A DNA stretch of 64,000 nt from Halalkalibaculum roseum (GTDB lineage Bacteria; Bacteroidota; Rhodothermia; Balneolales; Balneolaceae), in NCBI RefSeq assembly GCF_011059145.1, contig NZ_JAALLT010000005.1, positions 40,850 through 104,849 of the forward strand, read 5' to 3'. The notes beneath the pieces are model-generated. The model did not search any database, was not told the origin of the DNA, and saw only the letters and a program-made list of their open reading frames with translations. The stretch's first letter is position 1. Every line of letters starts with the position of its first letter. Of this stretch, positions 26,343-35,827 are shown one piece after another. Made by a program: the position numbers and the translations under genes.

Positions 26343-26645
26343 ATGGCAAAGCGCTCAAATTTAACACAATTCCTCTTAACAGCCAGCTCATTTGCAGGCG
26401 GTGTAGCACTCGGTTTGCTATTAGCACCCAAATCAGGCAGAGAACATCGCCAGTGGATCAATGAGCAGACAACTGAAATTGCCGACTGGGTAGATTCCCA
26501 GGGTAAAGAAGTATTGAAGAGAGGCAGCGAACAGATTTCCGGTGTTAGCAGGAAAGTACGAAACGGCATTAAAGACAGCATCCCCGATCTTTACGATGCT
26601 ACGGAAAATATCAAGCTCGAAGAATCAGATTTTATAGGTGTCTAG
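26343..26645 (+). CDS. YtxH domain small membrane-anchored protein
   Basis: 100 residues. One N-terminal membrane segment (FLLTASSFAGGVALGLLLAP) is followed by PKSGREHRQWI, the YtxH-family motif (helix + KSGxxxR), and an amphipathic helical tail. Members are often envelope/stress associated; molecular role unknown. Its 3' end overlaps the next gene by 8 bp, implying translational coupling. Confidence 0.8.
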   Translation: MAKRSNLTQFLLTASSFAGGVALGLLLAPKSGREHRQWINEQTTEIADWVDSQGKEVLKRGSEQISGVSRKVRNGIKDSIPDLYDATENIKLEESDFIGV

Positions 26646-27819
26646 GGATTATTCATATCCCGAAGAACTGCTTCACTGGGTCTGGAAAACTTCCAGGCTT
26701 AAATCAGAACATCTTGAAACGATATCAGGAGAACAGGTTACTGTTTTTGATACAGGTATTTCTAACCCTGCAGACGGGCCCGATTTCCTCAATGCACGGG
26801 TGCAAATAGGTTCGCTCCAATGGTTTGGCGATGTGGAAATACATTGGCGAACCGGAGACTGGAATCATCACAATCATCACACCGATACCAACTACAATCG
26901 GGTCATCCTGCATCTGGTATGGAATCACGACGATTCCGAAGTCACAAGGCACGATCGAACCTCCATTCCAACCCTGGAAATCAAACCTTTCCTCAGCGAG
27001 AGCCTGCAAGCTTTTCTGGAGCGCTACCGGCAACCTGATCTTCTTCCCTGCAGCTCTCATATCTCCTACATTTCACAGGCAGCTTTTGAGAATCAGCTCA
27101 ACAAAGCCAAACATCAGTATTTTGAGCAAAAGGTGAATGATCTCCTGAAGTTCTGGGATGCTTCTTTACCTCCTTCCATGGCCTGGAGGCAAATGCTGGC
27201 AGTCGGTCTTTTTGACGCCTTTGGTATTCCCCATAACCGCAGGCCGCTTAGAGAGTTGGCTCATCACCTGTTTCCTCAATTGAACAATTCCACCCGGAAA
27301 GAAGACTTCGTTTCCCTTGCCATAAAATCATCAGGCTTACGATCTGAAGGTTCTACTGAACAAAACAGGTGGAACCATAAGGGCTGTCGTCCCTCCAACC
27401 AGCCTAAAGTCCGCATAGGGCAAGCTGCCGCCTATTTGTGGGAAATCCATAAATTCCCTTTCAAAGACTTTCTTGTAAAGGACCCTATGCCTCTTTGGAA
27501 TCGCCTGCACAGAAAGTTGACAAATACTGAATTGCCCGGTCGGCAAACACGTGATATCATGTGCGCCACGGTGTGGCTTCCCTCCTTCTTTATACTCGGA
27601 AATCTTTTCGCTTCCACTGAGCTAAAAAGCAGATCTTATGAACACTGGAAAAATCGTGATACCCGGCTGCCCAAAAGCTTGCTTGAGCCCTTCCGTTCAT
27701 CCGGTTTTCCTGCAGCATCATACCAAAAATCCCTTGGCGCCATTTATCAGCTTCGCTCCTATTGCCGACCGAGGCATTGCGATAAATGCAAGGTATTTAA
27801 AAGTGTAATTTCTTCTTGA
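26638..27819 (+). CDS. DUF2851 family protein
   Basis: 393 residues from a GTG start at 26638 that overlaps the YtxH stop region. It has PADGPDFLNARVQIG, WFGDVEIHWRTGDWNHHNHH and VILHLVWNHD near the N-terminus and a Cys pair near the C-terminus (CRPRHCDKC), all typical of DUF2851, a family common in Bacteroidota. The conserved His/Asp/Glu-rich motif around DVEIHW looks enzyme-like (a nuclease relationship has been proposed for similar DVEIH motifs), but no activity is established. Confidence 0.82.
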   Translation: MSRDYSYPEELLHWVWKTSRLKSEHLETISGEQVTVFDTGISNPADGPDFLNARVQIGSLQWFGDVEIHWRTGDWNHHNHHTDTNYNRVILHLVWNHDDSEVTRHDRTSIPTLEIKPFLSESLQAFLERYRQPDLLPCSSHISYISQAAFENQLNKAKHQYFEQKVNDLLKFWDASLPPSMAWRQMLAVGLFDAFGIPHNRRPLRELAHHLFPQLNNSTRKEDFVSLAIKSSGLRSEGSTEQNRWNHKGCRPSNQPKVRIGQAAAYLWEIHKFPFKDFLVKDPMPLWNRLHRKLTNTELPGRQTRDIMCATVWLPSFFILGNLFASTELKSRSYEHWKNRDTRLPKSLLEPFRSSGFPAASYQKSLGAIYQLRSYCRPRHCDKCKVFKSVISS

Positions 27820-27870
27820 TTACAAATAGGTAAATTCATATCATCAGAGTCTCTAAAAAAGGGGAATTTT

Positions 27871-27941
27871 TGCCCGGTCGTCTAATGGCAGGACAGCGGT
27901 TTTTGGTACCGTCAGTGGGGGTTCGAGTCCTCCCCGGGCAA
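27871..27941 (+). tRNA. tRNA-Gln (UUG)
   Basis: 71-nt cloverleaf. Acceptor TGCCCGG/CCGGGCA, D-arm GTC/GAC, anticodon stem GCGGT/ACCGT with loop TTTTGGT giving anticodon TTG, variable loop CAGT, T-arm GGGGG/CCTCC with loop TTCGAGT. Discriminator A; CCA is not encoded. It is alone, followed by its own terminator at 27957-27988. Confidence 0.93.
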
Positions 27942-27956
27942 CTTAAATGATGATAG

Positions 27957-27988
27957 AAAGGATGACTGCAAAGCCATCCTTTTGTTTT
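27957..27988 (+). terminator. Intrinsic terminator after tRNA-Gln
   Basis: AAAGGATG (27957-27964) pairs with CATCCTTT (27975-27982), followed by TTTGTTTT. It lies between the tRNA and the prs start and separates the two transcripts. Confidence 0.75.
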
Positions 27989-28016
27989 ATCTCAACCTAC
28001 GAATCATAAAATTCCA

Positions 28017-28949
28017 TTGGAAACACCTTTAGCCATATTTGCCGGCAGAAGTAATCTGGCTCTCTCTAGGGCAATTGCCGAGCATTATGGAACAGAACTG
28101 GGTGAGGTTACTATCAAACCTTTTTCTGATGGCGAGTTGTACGTGAAGTACGAACAGAGTATTCGTGGCGAAGATATTTTTGTGGTTCAATCCACACCGC
28201 CTCCGGGCGATAACATTATGGAATTGCTGCTGCTGCTGGATGCCGCCAAGCGCGCATCTGCAAAAAGAGTGACTGCAGTTATTCCCTATTTCGGATATGC
28301 ACGGCAAGATCGTAAGGATCAGCCCCGCGTATCCATCGCTTCCAAGCTTCTGGCAAATGTGTTGACCGAAGCGGGAGCTGATCGCATTTTGACAATGGAC
28401 TTACATGCAGCCCAGATCCAGGGCTTTTTCGACATTCCGCTGGATCACCTGTATGCAAGTCGATTGTTTATCGATCATTTTAAAGAGCAACCTATTGAAA
28501 ACCTAGTGGTTGTTGCACCGGATGTAGGTAGCCTTAAGATGTCGCGTTCTTATGCCAAAAGGCTGGGTGCGCGTCTTGCATTTATTGATAAGCGACGTCC
28601 GAAGCAAAATGTTGCTGAGGTGATGAATATTGTCGGTGAAGTGAAAGGTAAGAATGTTTTGATAGTCGATGATCTTATCGACACAGCCGGAACATTGACC
28701 AATGCCGCCTCTGCTTTGAAAGAACGCGGCGCCTTAAACATTACTGCTACATGCACGCATCCAATATTGTCGGGACCTGCATACCAGCGGATTGAAGATT
28801 CACCGATTGACCAATTATTGGTCACGGATACGGTACCGTTACGTAAACCTTCGAGCAAGATAAAGGTATTAAGTGTAGCGGGAATATTTGCTGAAGCAAT
28901 ACAGCGTATTCATACCAATGACACCATCAGCGCGCTTTTTGATGATTAA
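28017..28949 (+). CDS. prs: Ribose-phosphate pyrophosphokinase
   Basis: 310 residues. It makes PRPP from ribose-5-phosphate and ATP for nucleotide, His and Trp synthesis. FAGRSNLALSRAIAEHYG and GDIF-type FVVQSTPPPGDN are N-terminal hallmarks; YARQDRKDQPR is the ATP-binding flexible loop; NVLIVDDLIDTAGTL is the PRPP/ribose-5-phosphate loop. The start is TTG at 28017, which gives the normal N-terminal length; no in-frame ATG precedes the conserved core. First gene of prs-rplY-pth. Confidence 0.95.
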   Translation: METPLAIFAGRSNLALSRAIAEHYGTELGEVTIKPFSDGELYVKYEQSIRGEDIFVVQSTPPPGDNIMELLLLLDAAKRASAKRVTAVIPYFGYARQDRKDQPRVSIASKLLANVLTEAGADRILTMDLHAAQIQGFFDIPLDHLYASRLFIDHFKEQPIENLVVVAPDVGSLKMSRSYAKRLGARLAFIDKRRPKQNVAEVMNIVGEVKGKNVLIVDDLIDTAGTLTNAASALKERGALNITATCTHPILSGPAYQRIEDSPIDQLLVTDTVPLRKPSSKIKVLSVAGIFAEAIQRIHTNDTISALFDD

Positions 28950-29028
28950 GAGATTCCGGATGTTGAAGAACGAACTGCCGGACGAGCAGCGGGTTTGAAA
29001 ATTAAAATTTATAGAACTTAAATCTAAG

Positions 29029-29070
29029 GTCCACTGAGTTTAACTTTAGCACTTGTTTGTATCAGTGGCC
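29029..29070 (+). promoter_or_regulatory. Leader hairpin upstream of rplY
   Basis: GGTCCACTGA (29028-29037) pairs with TCAGTGGCC (29062-29070), a 9-bp stem with one bulged T and a 24-nt loop, 20 bp before the rplY ATG. It could be a control point for L25 synthesis or an mRNA processing signal. No T-run. Confidence 0.4.
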
Positions 29071-29090
29071 AAAATTAACGACCAAGAATT

Positions 29091-29804
29091 ATGACTACTC
29101 CAGAAGTTGTAGAATTAGAAGGGAAAAAAAGAGAAACAGGCCGAAAAGCTGCTGATGCTTTGCGTGACTCAATGCGCGTGCCCAGTGTACTCTATGGCCC
29201 TGAACTGGATGAGAATATCCATTTCTCCATCGACGAGCTTGAACTTGAAAAAGCCATACTTGCTAAAAGCAAACGGCAAATTATCGAACTCCAGATCGAT
29301 GGCCAAACGTACAAAACACTTCTTAAGAAGGCGGAATATCACCCAATAAACGATCGTCCTATTCACGTTGACTTTTATGCCTTGGAAAAAGATCACAAGG
29401 TAACCTTGAGTGTGCCGATTCGCTTGTCAGGTACGCCTATCGGTGTTACGGAAGGAGGTGGACGAATATTCCAGCCTATGCACAGACTTCGTATTAAAGT
29501 GTTACCGGAGAATATTCCCGGCGACTATACTGTGGATATCTCCCAGCTCGAAATTGGCGATTCTCTGCACGTTAGAGATCTTGAACTGGAAGGCATTATA
29601 CCGCTTGACGATCTAAGCCAGACGATTGCAACCATTCGACCTCCGAAATCCGAAGCTCTGCTTACTTCATCTCTCATTACTGAAGAAGAGCCTGAAGAAG
29701 TTGAGGAAGGTGAAGAACTTGCTGAAGGTGAAGAGCCGATTGAAGGCGAAGCTACTGAAGGCGAGGGCGAAGAAGGAGAAGGCGAAGAAGAATCAACAGA
29801 ATAG
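29091..29804 (+). CDS. rplY: 50S ribosomal protein L25/TL5 (CTC form) with acidic tail
   Basis: 237 residues. It binds 5S rRNA in the large subunit. The N-terminal L25 domain (about 1-95: ELEGKKRETGRKAADALR, VPSVLYGP, NDRPIHVDFYAL) is followed by a TL5/CTC C-terminal beta domain to about 200. A ~35-residue acidic extension of Glu/Gly repeats (EEVEEGEELAEGEE) is longer than in E. coli L25 and typical of CTC-type proteins. The gene lies between prs and pth, a widespread order. Confidence 0.95.
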   Translation: MTTPEVVELEGKKRETGRKAADALRDSMRVPSVLYGPELDENIHFSIDELELEKAILAKSKRQIIELQIDGQTYKTLLKKAEYHPINDRPIHVDFYALEKDHKVTLSVPIRLSGTPIGVTEGGGRIFQPMHRLRIKVLPENIPGDYTVDISQLEIGDSLHVRDLELEGIIPLDDLSQTIATIRPPKSEALLTSSLITEEEPEEVEEGEELAEGEEPIEGEATEGEGEEGEGEEESTE

Positions 29805-29830
29805 TATTATTCTAATCCAGCATATTTGTT

Positions 29831-30388
29831 ATGCCTGTAATTGTAGGTTTGGGTAATCCCGGTAGCAAATATGCTGGCACACGCCATAATATTGGTTTTG
29901 ATTTCTTAGACCGGCTGGCAGCTGAGCTGTCAGTTTCTCTGGGGCCTGGAAAAGGCCCCTTTCATATAGGTAACGGAGTATTTCAAAGGGAAAAGGTCAT
30001 TCTTATTAAACCGACCACCTACATGAATCTCAGTGGTGATGCTGTGCAGCAGGTACTGCATTACTACAAAATAGATGCCGAAGAATGCCTCGTTTGTTAT
30101 GACGATCTGGACTTGGATATAGGCGATATCCGGCTTAGGCAAAAAGGGAGCGCCGGCGGACATAATGGAATTAAAGATATCATATTAAAATTGGGGACCG
30201 ATCACTTTCCAAGATTACGTATCGGAATCGGGAATAATTTTCCGAAAGGGCAACAGGTAAATTATGTGCTTTCCAAATTTAAACCTGAGGAAAAGAAAAA
30301 AATCAACGAGACATTGGACACCGCTGTACAGGCTGCCCTCACTTTTGTTACAGACGGTATTGACAAGGCTATGAATTCTTATAACTAA
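29831..30388 (+). CDS. pth: Peptidyl-tRNA hydrolase
   Basis: 185 residues. It recycles peptidyl-tRNAs released from stalled ribosomes. IVGLGNPGSKYAGTRHNIGF contains N10 and the catalytic H19; KPTTYMNLSG and VCYDDLDLDIGDIRLRQKGS contain the other conserved residues, followed by GGHNGIKDI. Starts 26 bp after rplY and is probably cotranscribed. Confidence 0.96.
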   Translation: MPVIVGLGNPGSKYAGTRHNIGFDFLDRLAAELSVSLGPGKGPFHIGNGVFQREKVILIKPTTYMNLSGDAVQQVLHYYKIDAEECLVCYDDLDLDIGDIRLRQKGSAGGHNGIKDIILKLGTDHFPRLRIGIGNNFPKGQQVNYVLSKFKPEEKKKINETLDTAVQAALTFVTDGIDKAMNSYN

Positions 30389-30422
30389 TCGACACATAAC
30401 GCTGACTTAAATCAACGCTAAC

Positions 30423-32606
30423 ATGAATACCATAATCACCTATTTAATACCGGCAGCAGGAGTCATTGCGCTGTTGTATACATTTTTCAAATCATCATGG
30501 GTTTCAAAACAGGAAATTGGAACCGATAAGATGGGAAAGATTAGCCAGCACATTGCTAAAGGTGCCATGGCTTTTCTCAAGGCAGAATACAAAGTTCTTT
30601 CCATATTTGTACTCTGCGTGGCTATTATTTTAGGCCTATCTGCAAATCCCCAAACTTCACACTGGCTAGTGTCCGTATCATTTGTAGTGGGAGCCATCTG
30701 CTCGGGACTTGCAGGTTTTATCGGAATGAAAGTTGCCACCAAGGCTAATGTCCGTACCACTAATGCTGCAAGAGAAAGCCTTGGCAAAGGTTTGAATATT
30801 GCTTTTGCCGGCGGATCCGTTATGGGTCTCGGTGTGGTAGGTCTGGGAGTACTTGGGCTCAGCCTTCTCTTCCTGATTTTCGGTGAGATGTTCGGAACCG
30901 GTGTCGAAAGCATCAACAAAGTACTCGCCGTGGTTACCGGATTCTCTTTTGGCGCCTCTTCTATTGCACTTTTTGCACGTGTAGGCGGCGGTATTTATAC
31001 CAAAGCTGCTGACGTAGGTGCTGACCTTGTAGGTAAGGTGGAAGCCGGAATTCCGGAAGACCATCCCCTGAACCCCGCTACTATTGCCGACAACGTAGGT
31101 GATAATGTCGGTGATGTTGCCGGTATGGGTGCCGACCTTTTTGAATCATATGTAGGATCCATTATCGGAACCATGGTATTGGGTGCTGCTTTTATGGTAA
31201 GTCCTGAATGGGCAGATAATTTTTCAGGCCTATCGGCTGTATTGTTGCCCTTGGTACTTGCCGGAACGGGAATTCTGACTTCCATTCTGGGTACCTTCTT
31301 TGTTCGCGTAAAAGAAGGAGGCAATCCGCAGGCTGCCCTTAATATCGGTGAATTTATCTCTGCAGCCGTCATGCTGGCTGCTTCCTGGTTTATTATTCAC
31401 TGGATGCTTCCGGAAAGCTGGATGTTCAATGGTATTGAATACAATCCTACCGGAGTATTCTGGGCTACGATCTTTGGTCTGTCTGCCGGACTCTTGATTG
31501 GTCTAATTACCGAGCACTACACCGGAACCGGAACGAAGCCCGTAATTTCTATTGTAAAACAATCGGTTACCGGTTCGGCCACCAATATTATTGCCGGCCT
31601 GGGAGTGGGAATGATTTCCACAGCGATACCTATTGTCATTATTGCAACTGCTATTATTGGAGCATATCACTTTGCAGGTCTTTACGGAATTGCAATTGCT
31701 GCTGTAGGAATGCTTTCTAACACCGGTATTCAACTGGCGGTTGATGCCTACGGTCCGATTTCTGACAATGCCGGCGGTATTGCAGAGATGTCTGAACTTC
31801 CAAGTGAGGTACGTGAACGCACTGATAAACTGGATGCCGTCGGTAACACCACCGCGGCAATCGGTAAAGGTTTTGCCATCGGTTCTGCAGCACTTACGGC
31901 CATTGCACTTTTTGCTGCCTTTATCACCGCCTATGAAACGGTAAATCCCGGTGTTACTGTAACTATTGGGGTAACAAATCCCTTTGTGATGGCATCTCTT
32001 TTTGTGGGCGCCATGCTTCCTTTCCTCTTCTCTGCTCTTTCCATGAACGCAGTAGGACGCGCCGCAATGTCAATGATTGAAGAGGTACGTCGACAGTTCC
32101 GCGATATCCCTGAATTGAGAGCCGGATTGGATGCTATGAATCGCAATGAAGGTAAAAAACTGACGGAATGGTCGGACGAAGATCGCAAGACCTTTGAAGC
32201 AGCCGACGGTAAAGCCGAATATGAGAAATGTGTTGAAATTTCTACAACCGCCTCTATTCGTGAAATGGTTGCTCCCGGTGTACTTGCTGTGGCAGTTCCT
32301 GTTGCTTTCGGTTTCCTGGGTGGAGCGGAAATGCTGGGCGGACTGCTGGCAGGTGTTACCGCATCCGGTGTGCTGATGGCTCTTTTCCAGTCAAATGCCG
32401 GCGGTGCCTGGGATAATGCCAAGAAAATGATTGAAGAAGGTTTTGATCACGATGGAACCCAATTGAAGAAAGGTACGGAAGCTCATAAAGCTGCCGTAGT
32501 CGGTGATACGGTTGGTGATCCTTTCAAGGATACTTCCGGCCCTTCACTGAACATTCTGCTCAAGCTGATGTCGGTTGTAGCACTTGTTATTGCAACCATG
32601 ATCTAA
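30423..32606 (+). CDS. hppA: Membrane-bound ion-pumping pyrophosphatase (K+-dependent type)
   Basis: 727 residues, about 16 membrane helices. It hydrolyses pyrophosphate and pumps H+ or Na+ out of the cytosol. The substrate motif is D197[10 protein letters not shown]207, with DNVGDNVGD at 223-231. The K+ switch region is [10 protein letters not shown] (474-483): Ala at the position where K+-independent enzymes have Lys, so K+ stimulation is predicted. The ion pumped (Na+ versus H+) is not decided here. It starts 34 bp after pth and ends at a strong terminator. Confidence 0.95.
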   Translation: MNTIITYLIPAAGVIALLYTFFKSSWVSKQEIGTDKMGKISQHIAKGAMAFLKAEYKVLSIFVLCVAIILGLSANPQTSHWLVSVSFVVGAICSGLAGFIGMKVATKANVRTTNAARESLGKGLNIAFAGGSVMGLGVVGLGVLGLSLLFLIFGEMFGTGVESINKVLAVVTGFSFGASSIALFARVGGGIYTKAADVGADLVGKVEAGIPEDHPLNPATIADNVGDNVGDVAGMGADLFESYVGSIIGTMVLGAAFMVSPEWADNFSGLSAVLLPLVLAGTGILTSILGTFFVRVKEGGNPQAALNIGEFISAAVMLAASWFIIHWMLPESWMFNGIEYNPTGVFWATIFGLSAGLLIGLITEHYTGTGTKPVISIVKQSVTGSATNIIAGLGVGMISTAIPIVIIATAIIGAYHFAGLYGIAIAAVGMLSNTGIQLAVDAYGPISDNAGGIAEMSELPSEVRERTDKLDAVGNTTAAIGKGFAIGSAALTAIALFAAFITAYETVNPGVTVTIGVTNPFVMASLFVGAMLPFLFSALSMNAVGRAAMSMIEEVRRQFRDIPELRAGLDAMNRNEGKKLTEWSDEDRKTFEAADGKAEYEKCVEISTTASIREMVAPGVLAVAVPVAFGFLGGAEMLGGLLAGVTASGVLMALFQSNAGGAWDNAKKMIEEGFDHDGTQLKKGTEAHKAAVVGDTVGDPFKDTSGPSLNILLKLMSVVALVIATMI

Positions 32607-32630
32607 GGCAGAACATAACTTTTACTTTCC

Positions 32631-32664
32631 AGCCCCGTCGTAATTTTATGACGGGGCTTTTTTT
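32631..32664 (+). terminator. Strong intrinsic terminator of hppA
   Basis: AGCCCCGTC (32631-32639) pairs with GACGGGGCT (32650-32658) and is followed by a run of seven T. It ends the prs-rplY-pth-hppA region. Confidence 0.9.
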
Positions 32665-32744
32665 ATTGCGTTTTATCGCATACCGCATATTTCGTATTTT
32701 TATTAGCTTATTAACCAATACTTCCAAATACCCGATACTTCTCC

Positions 32745-33407
32745 ATGGATATTTTCAAACTATTTTTTGAGCACGATCTACGCCTCGACAAGCTGGCAAA
32801 GCGCAATGCCAATAAAACCGAAGAAGAGGTGGAAGCTTCGCTGGCAGATTTCATGAAGCCCACCCCCACCTATTCCAAGTTTTATCTGACCGGTACCCGG
32901 TTGAAAGAGGAGGTTTTTGGACTGAATACTCTTGATCGATGGGAAGATATCCGTAACAGCCTGGAGAGTGTGTTTGAAGATAGCCATATACAAACAGTAA
33001 ACGGACTCCTCTCCTCCCTGAAAGAGGCAATCGATAACACAGAGATTGGTGAGGCGATCATCATAAGTTCGGAAATTGACACAGACCTGCCGATTCCCTC
33101 ACTTTCTGTAGACAAAGAATCAAACGTGGGACATTTTAAAGAAGAGTTAAGCAAGGTTCTCGAAGCCGGTCACCGGGTATTGTATAAGGAGCAGGCTCAT
33201 GACGGTTTTGACCTGCATCTTTTTTCAAAAGAAAATATATACGAGCATCTTTTCCATGCGTTCAAACCCCTGGTGAGACCGGATTTTCGGTTCTTCAGCA
33301 TAAACAGCAGAAGGATGCGCTCCGAAAGACACTTCTATTTTGAAACCTGGACACTCAACAAACCGCCCCACGGTGCCGAGGAGGTTTTACCCCAGACGGT
33401 GCTTTGA
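32745..33407 (+). CDS. Hypothetical protein, unrecognised
   Basis: 220 residues, no signal peptide or membrane helix, mixed charge. I do not recognise a domain. Visible features are an N-terminal helix (FKLFFEHDLRLDKLAKRNANK), a hydrophobic strand-like segment GEAIIISSEIDTDLPIP and a C-terminal RRMRSERHFYFETW stretch. The ATG at 32745 follows 80 bp after the hppA terminator. The stop codon is the first part of a TGATGCTGG repeat unit. Codon use looks like the neighbours, so a real gene is likely. Confidence 0.6.
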   Translation: MDIFKLFFEHDLRLDKLAKRNANKTEEEVEASLADFMKPTPTYSKFYLTGTRLKEEVFGLNTLDRWEDIRNSLESVFEDSHIQTVNGLLSSLKEAIDNTEIGEAIIISSEIDTDLPIPSLSVDKESNVGHFKEELSKVLEAGHRVLYKEQAHDGFDLHLFSKENIYEHLFHAFKPLVRPDFRFFSINSRRMRSERHFYFETWTLNKPPHGAEEVLPQTVL

Positions 33408-33520
33408 TGCTGGTCAACTACGCTAAAGCTACGTTGACTACAGATGCTGGATGCTGGATGCTGGAACAGGCGGATAGATTTTAAATAACTGTTCAAACCT
33501 AAATCAGCATCTACTTTTCA
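33405..33520. repeat. Composite intergenic element: GATGCTG heptads plus hairpin core
   Basis: Begins at the stop codon of the upstream gene (TGATGCTGG). A hairpin core follows (TCAAC 33414-33418 with GTTGA 33433-33437, inner GCT/AGC), then three tandem GATGCTG heptads (33443-33463) and an inverted CAGCATCTAC near 33504-33513. Lies between two converging genes. Confidence 0.6.
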
Positions 33521-33549
33521 CGTTTTCACATCTCACACCACAACGCAAA

Positions 33550-34293
33550 TCACTCTTTCAGGTGACTAATAATCAGCAAGCGGCTGCTGGTTTCGGGATC
33601 ATAGGCATGGCCCTCATAGTCCCCGTAAACATGATCAATTACAAGATTTCGTTTTGCCATCTCCTCCTGGAACCACTCTAAAGGATAGAGCTTGACGCGC
33701 TCTGAATAGGTCCGCTCACCGTTTACCCGCTCTCCTGAGAATTCTATCTCTTTGAAGATACTGCCATTGCTAATGTAGCGCTCAATATCGTAATGAATAC
33801 CTTGAAACTCGCCGCTGTCTGACGGACGATAACTCTCTCGCACTTTTTTAGCGTTCAGATAATCAAGCACAAAGATGCCGTCTGGTTTCAACATTTTTAC
33901 CACGCTGTCAAAAACACTGGCATTTTCTTCATCGGATTCAAAGTACCCGAAGGTGGTAAAAAGATTGACGATGGCATCAAAGCTTTCATCCAAAGGATTC
34001 CTCATATCGCGAACTTCAAACCGGATATTATCTAACCCCATCTTTTCGACTTTTTCCCTGGCAGTCTTGATGGCCTGGCGGGATAAGTCAATTCCTTTCA
34101 CGCTAAAGCCTCTCTTGTTTAGGTTTATGGAGTGCCGTCCCCTGCCGCATCCCAAATCAAGTATTTTGGAACATTTATTCAGTTCCAATTCATCAATGAG
34201 AAGCTCAACCAGCTGTACAGCCTCAGCTTCATCTCTATTGGAGTACAATTTTTCATACAGAGGGCTGTCAAACCACTCTTCAAACCAATCCAT
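33550..34293 (-). CDS. Class I SAM-dependent methyltransferase
   Basis: 247 residues with a Rossmann methyltransferase fold. Motif I is ILDLGCGRGRHS (D46-LGCGRG), then GIDLSRQAI (acidic loop), RDMRNPLDESFDAIVNLFTT (motif IV region) and a C-terminal beta-hairpin domain with YGDYEGHAYDPETSSRLL. Resembles small-molecule or ubiquinone-type methyltransferases of the Methyltransf_25 class. Substrate unknown. A TATATTTG promoter box lies 29 bp upstream. Confidence 0.87.
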   Translation of the reverse strand: MDWFEEWFDSPLYEKLYSNRDEAEAVQLVELLIDELELNKCSKILDLGCGRGRHSINLNKRGFSVKGIDLSRQAIKTAREKVEKMGLDNIRFEVRDMRNPLDESFDAIVNLFTTFGYFESDEENASVFDSVVKMLKPDGIFVLDYLNAKKVRESYRPSDSGEFQGIHYDIERYISNGSIFKEIEFSGERVNGERTYSERVKLYPLEWFQEEMAKRNLVIDHVYGDYEGHAYDPETSSRLLIISHLKE

Positions 34294-34321
34294 TTGTTAC
34301 CTGCTAGTTTTCTATTCACCG

Positions 34322-34329
34322 CAAATATA
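34322..34329 (-). promoter_or_regulatory. Candidate -7 box (TATATTTG) for the methyltransferase
   Basis: Exact TAnnTTTG match on the minus strand, 29 bp before the ATG. The rest of the 255-bp gap to fadL contains TTAAC-rich sequence (TTAGTTAGTTAACCGTTAAC at 34398-34417) that may serve the divergent fadL promoter. Confidence 0.4.
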
Positions 34330-34548
34330 CTGAAAAGGGAATAGGGAAATAAATCCTCAATTCATTTCAGGTTAATTTTTAAAAATTCATTAACTTTTAG
34401 TTAGTTAACCGTTAACAGTGTTAAGTACCGAGTCAAGCAATGGTTTTCCATTTTAATCGTTAGGTATTTTTAGCCTTAATTACTGATCTCATACCCGGCT
34501 TGGCTTATCCACAAAACTATAATTGTCATCACAGATCCATTTGAATCT

Positions 34549-35799
34549 ATGCGAAGATTTATAGCTACTATTTGTTTCATTTTTATTGGGACCTATTCGG
34601 CGCTGGCAAGCGGCTTCTCCATCTATGAAGCCAGTGTCCGTGCCAACGGTATGCTGGGCGCCTTTTCTGCCTATGCAGACCATGTAACAACGATTTACTA
34701 CAATCCCGCCGGACTTTCGGGCCTTGACGGCATCCAGATTAGTGCGGGAGCCACTATTATTGCACCTCGCACCTCGTTCAGAAATTTGAGTCCGCTGGCA
34801 TCTGCAGGAGAAAAGTTCGACATGCAAAAACAGGAATTTTTGGTTCCCAATTTCTTTGGTTCATACCAGGTTGCTGACGGCTTCACAGTCGGTGTCGGTG
34901 TCTACGCTCCTTTTGGTCTTGGAACGGAATGGGATCAAAACTGGGTGGGCCGTGGTGAGTCTATTGAAGCAAACATTCAGACACTTTTTGCAAATCCTGC
35001 TATCGGTTACGAACTACCCGATTTTGGAATCGGAGACATAAAAATCGGTGCGGGTTTACAGGTAGCTTTCTTCGGAGAAGTTTCTCTGCGTAGGGCTATT
35101 CGCCAGTTTACACCGGAAGCAAGCTTTAGCCTCGACGGAGAGTTAAAAGAACCTGCCTTTGGCTTTAATGCGGGTATTCTGTACAGCCCGATCGAAGAAC
35201 TCACCCTGGGCTTTACTTACCGCAGTGAAGTTAAGACCGAATATGAAGGAAACGGTAATTTCAGAAATCTACCGGGACGCATACAGGTGCCGGTAGAAGG
35301 AAGTGCTGAAATTGATCTTCCGGCAAGCTGGGTAGCGGCTGTAAACGTAAAACCTATGGAAGGTCTCACTGTTGAAGCAGATTATGTATGGTGGGGTTGG
35401 TCCAGTTACGATGAATTGCGCATTGAGTTTAAGGAACCCGTTCCTGTACTTGGAATTACCGAGACCGTAAGCGAAAGAAATTATGAAGACAGCTGGCAAA
35501 TTCGTCTCGGTGCTGAATACACAGAACTGCCGCTTGAATTTCTGACTGTTAGAGCCGGTATTGCCTATGATAAGAATCCGATTAAGGATGAATACGTTGA
35601 TCCCACACTCCCGGATTCCGATCGATGGTTGTTTTCAGGTGGAGTAACATTCACAGTTACAAACTACATGGATATCGATGCTTCCTACATCTTTATTCGT
35701 GGCAAAGAACGCCGCGTCGAAGGTACCGAGAGCGGCATAGACGGTGTATACAATACCCATGCAAACCTTCCGGGTTTGGGCGCCACCCTGAAATTTTAA
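34549..35799 (+). CDS. OmpP1/FadL-family outer-membrane transporter
   Basis: 416 residues. The signal peptide ends near SALASGFS. The mature N-terminus GFSIYEASVRANGMLGAFS and Y-Y-N52-P-A-G-L match the FadL N-terminal hatch. About 14 amphipathic strands follow, ending in LPGLGATLKF with a C-terminal Phe. Members take long-chain fatty acids or other hydrophobic compounds across the outer membrane. It is followed after 28 bp by a lipoprotein of the SGNH hydrolase family, suggesting a paired substrate-release and uptake role. Confidence 0.9.
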   Translation: MRRFIATICFIFIGTYSALASGFSIYEASVRANGMLGAFSAYADHVTTIYYNPAGLSGLDGIQISAGATIIAPRTSFRNLSPLASAGEKFDMQKQEFLVPNFFGSYQVADGFTVGVGVYAPFGLGTEWDQNWVGRGESIEANIQTLFANPAIGYELPDFGIGDIKIGAGLQVAFFGEVSLRRAIRQFTPEASFSLDGELKEPAFGFNAGILYSPIEELTLGFTYRSEVKTEYEGNGNFRNLPGRIQVPVEGSAEIDLPASWVAAVNVKPMEGLTVEADYVWWGWSSYDELRIEFKEPVPVLGITETVSERNYEDSWQIRLGAEYTELPLEFLTVRAGIAYDKNPIKDEYVDPTLPDSDRWLFSGGVTFTVTNYMDIDASYIFIRGKERRVEGTESGIDGVYNTHANLPGLGATLKF

Positions 35800-35827
35800 T
35801 TTAATATTCTAAGAGGATATCAGAGTT

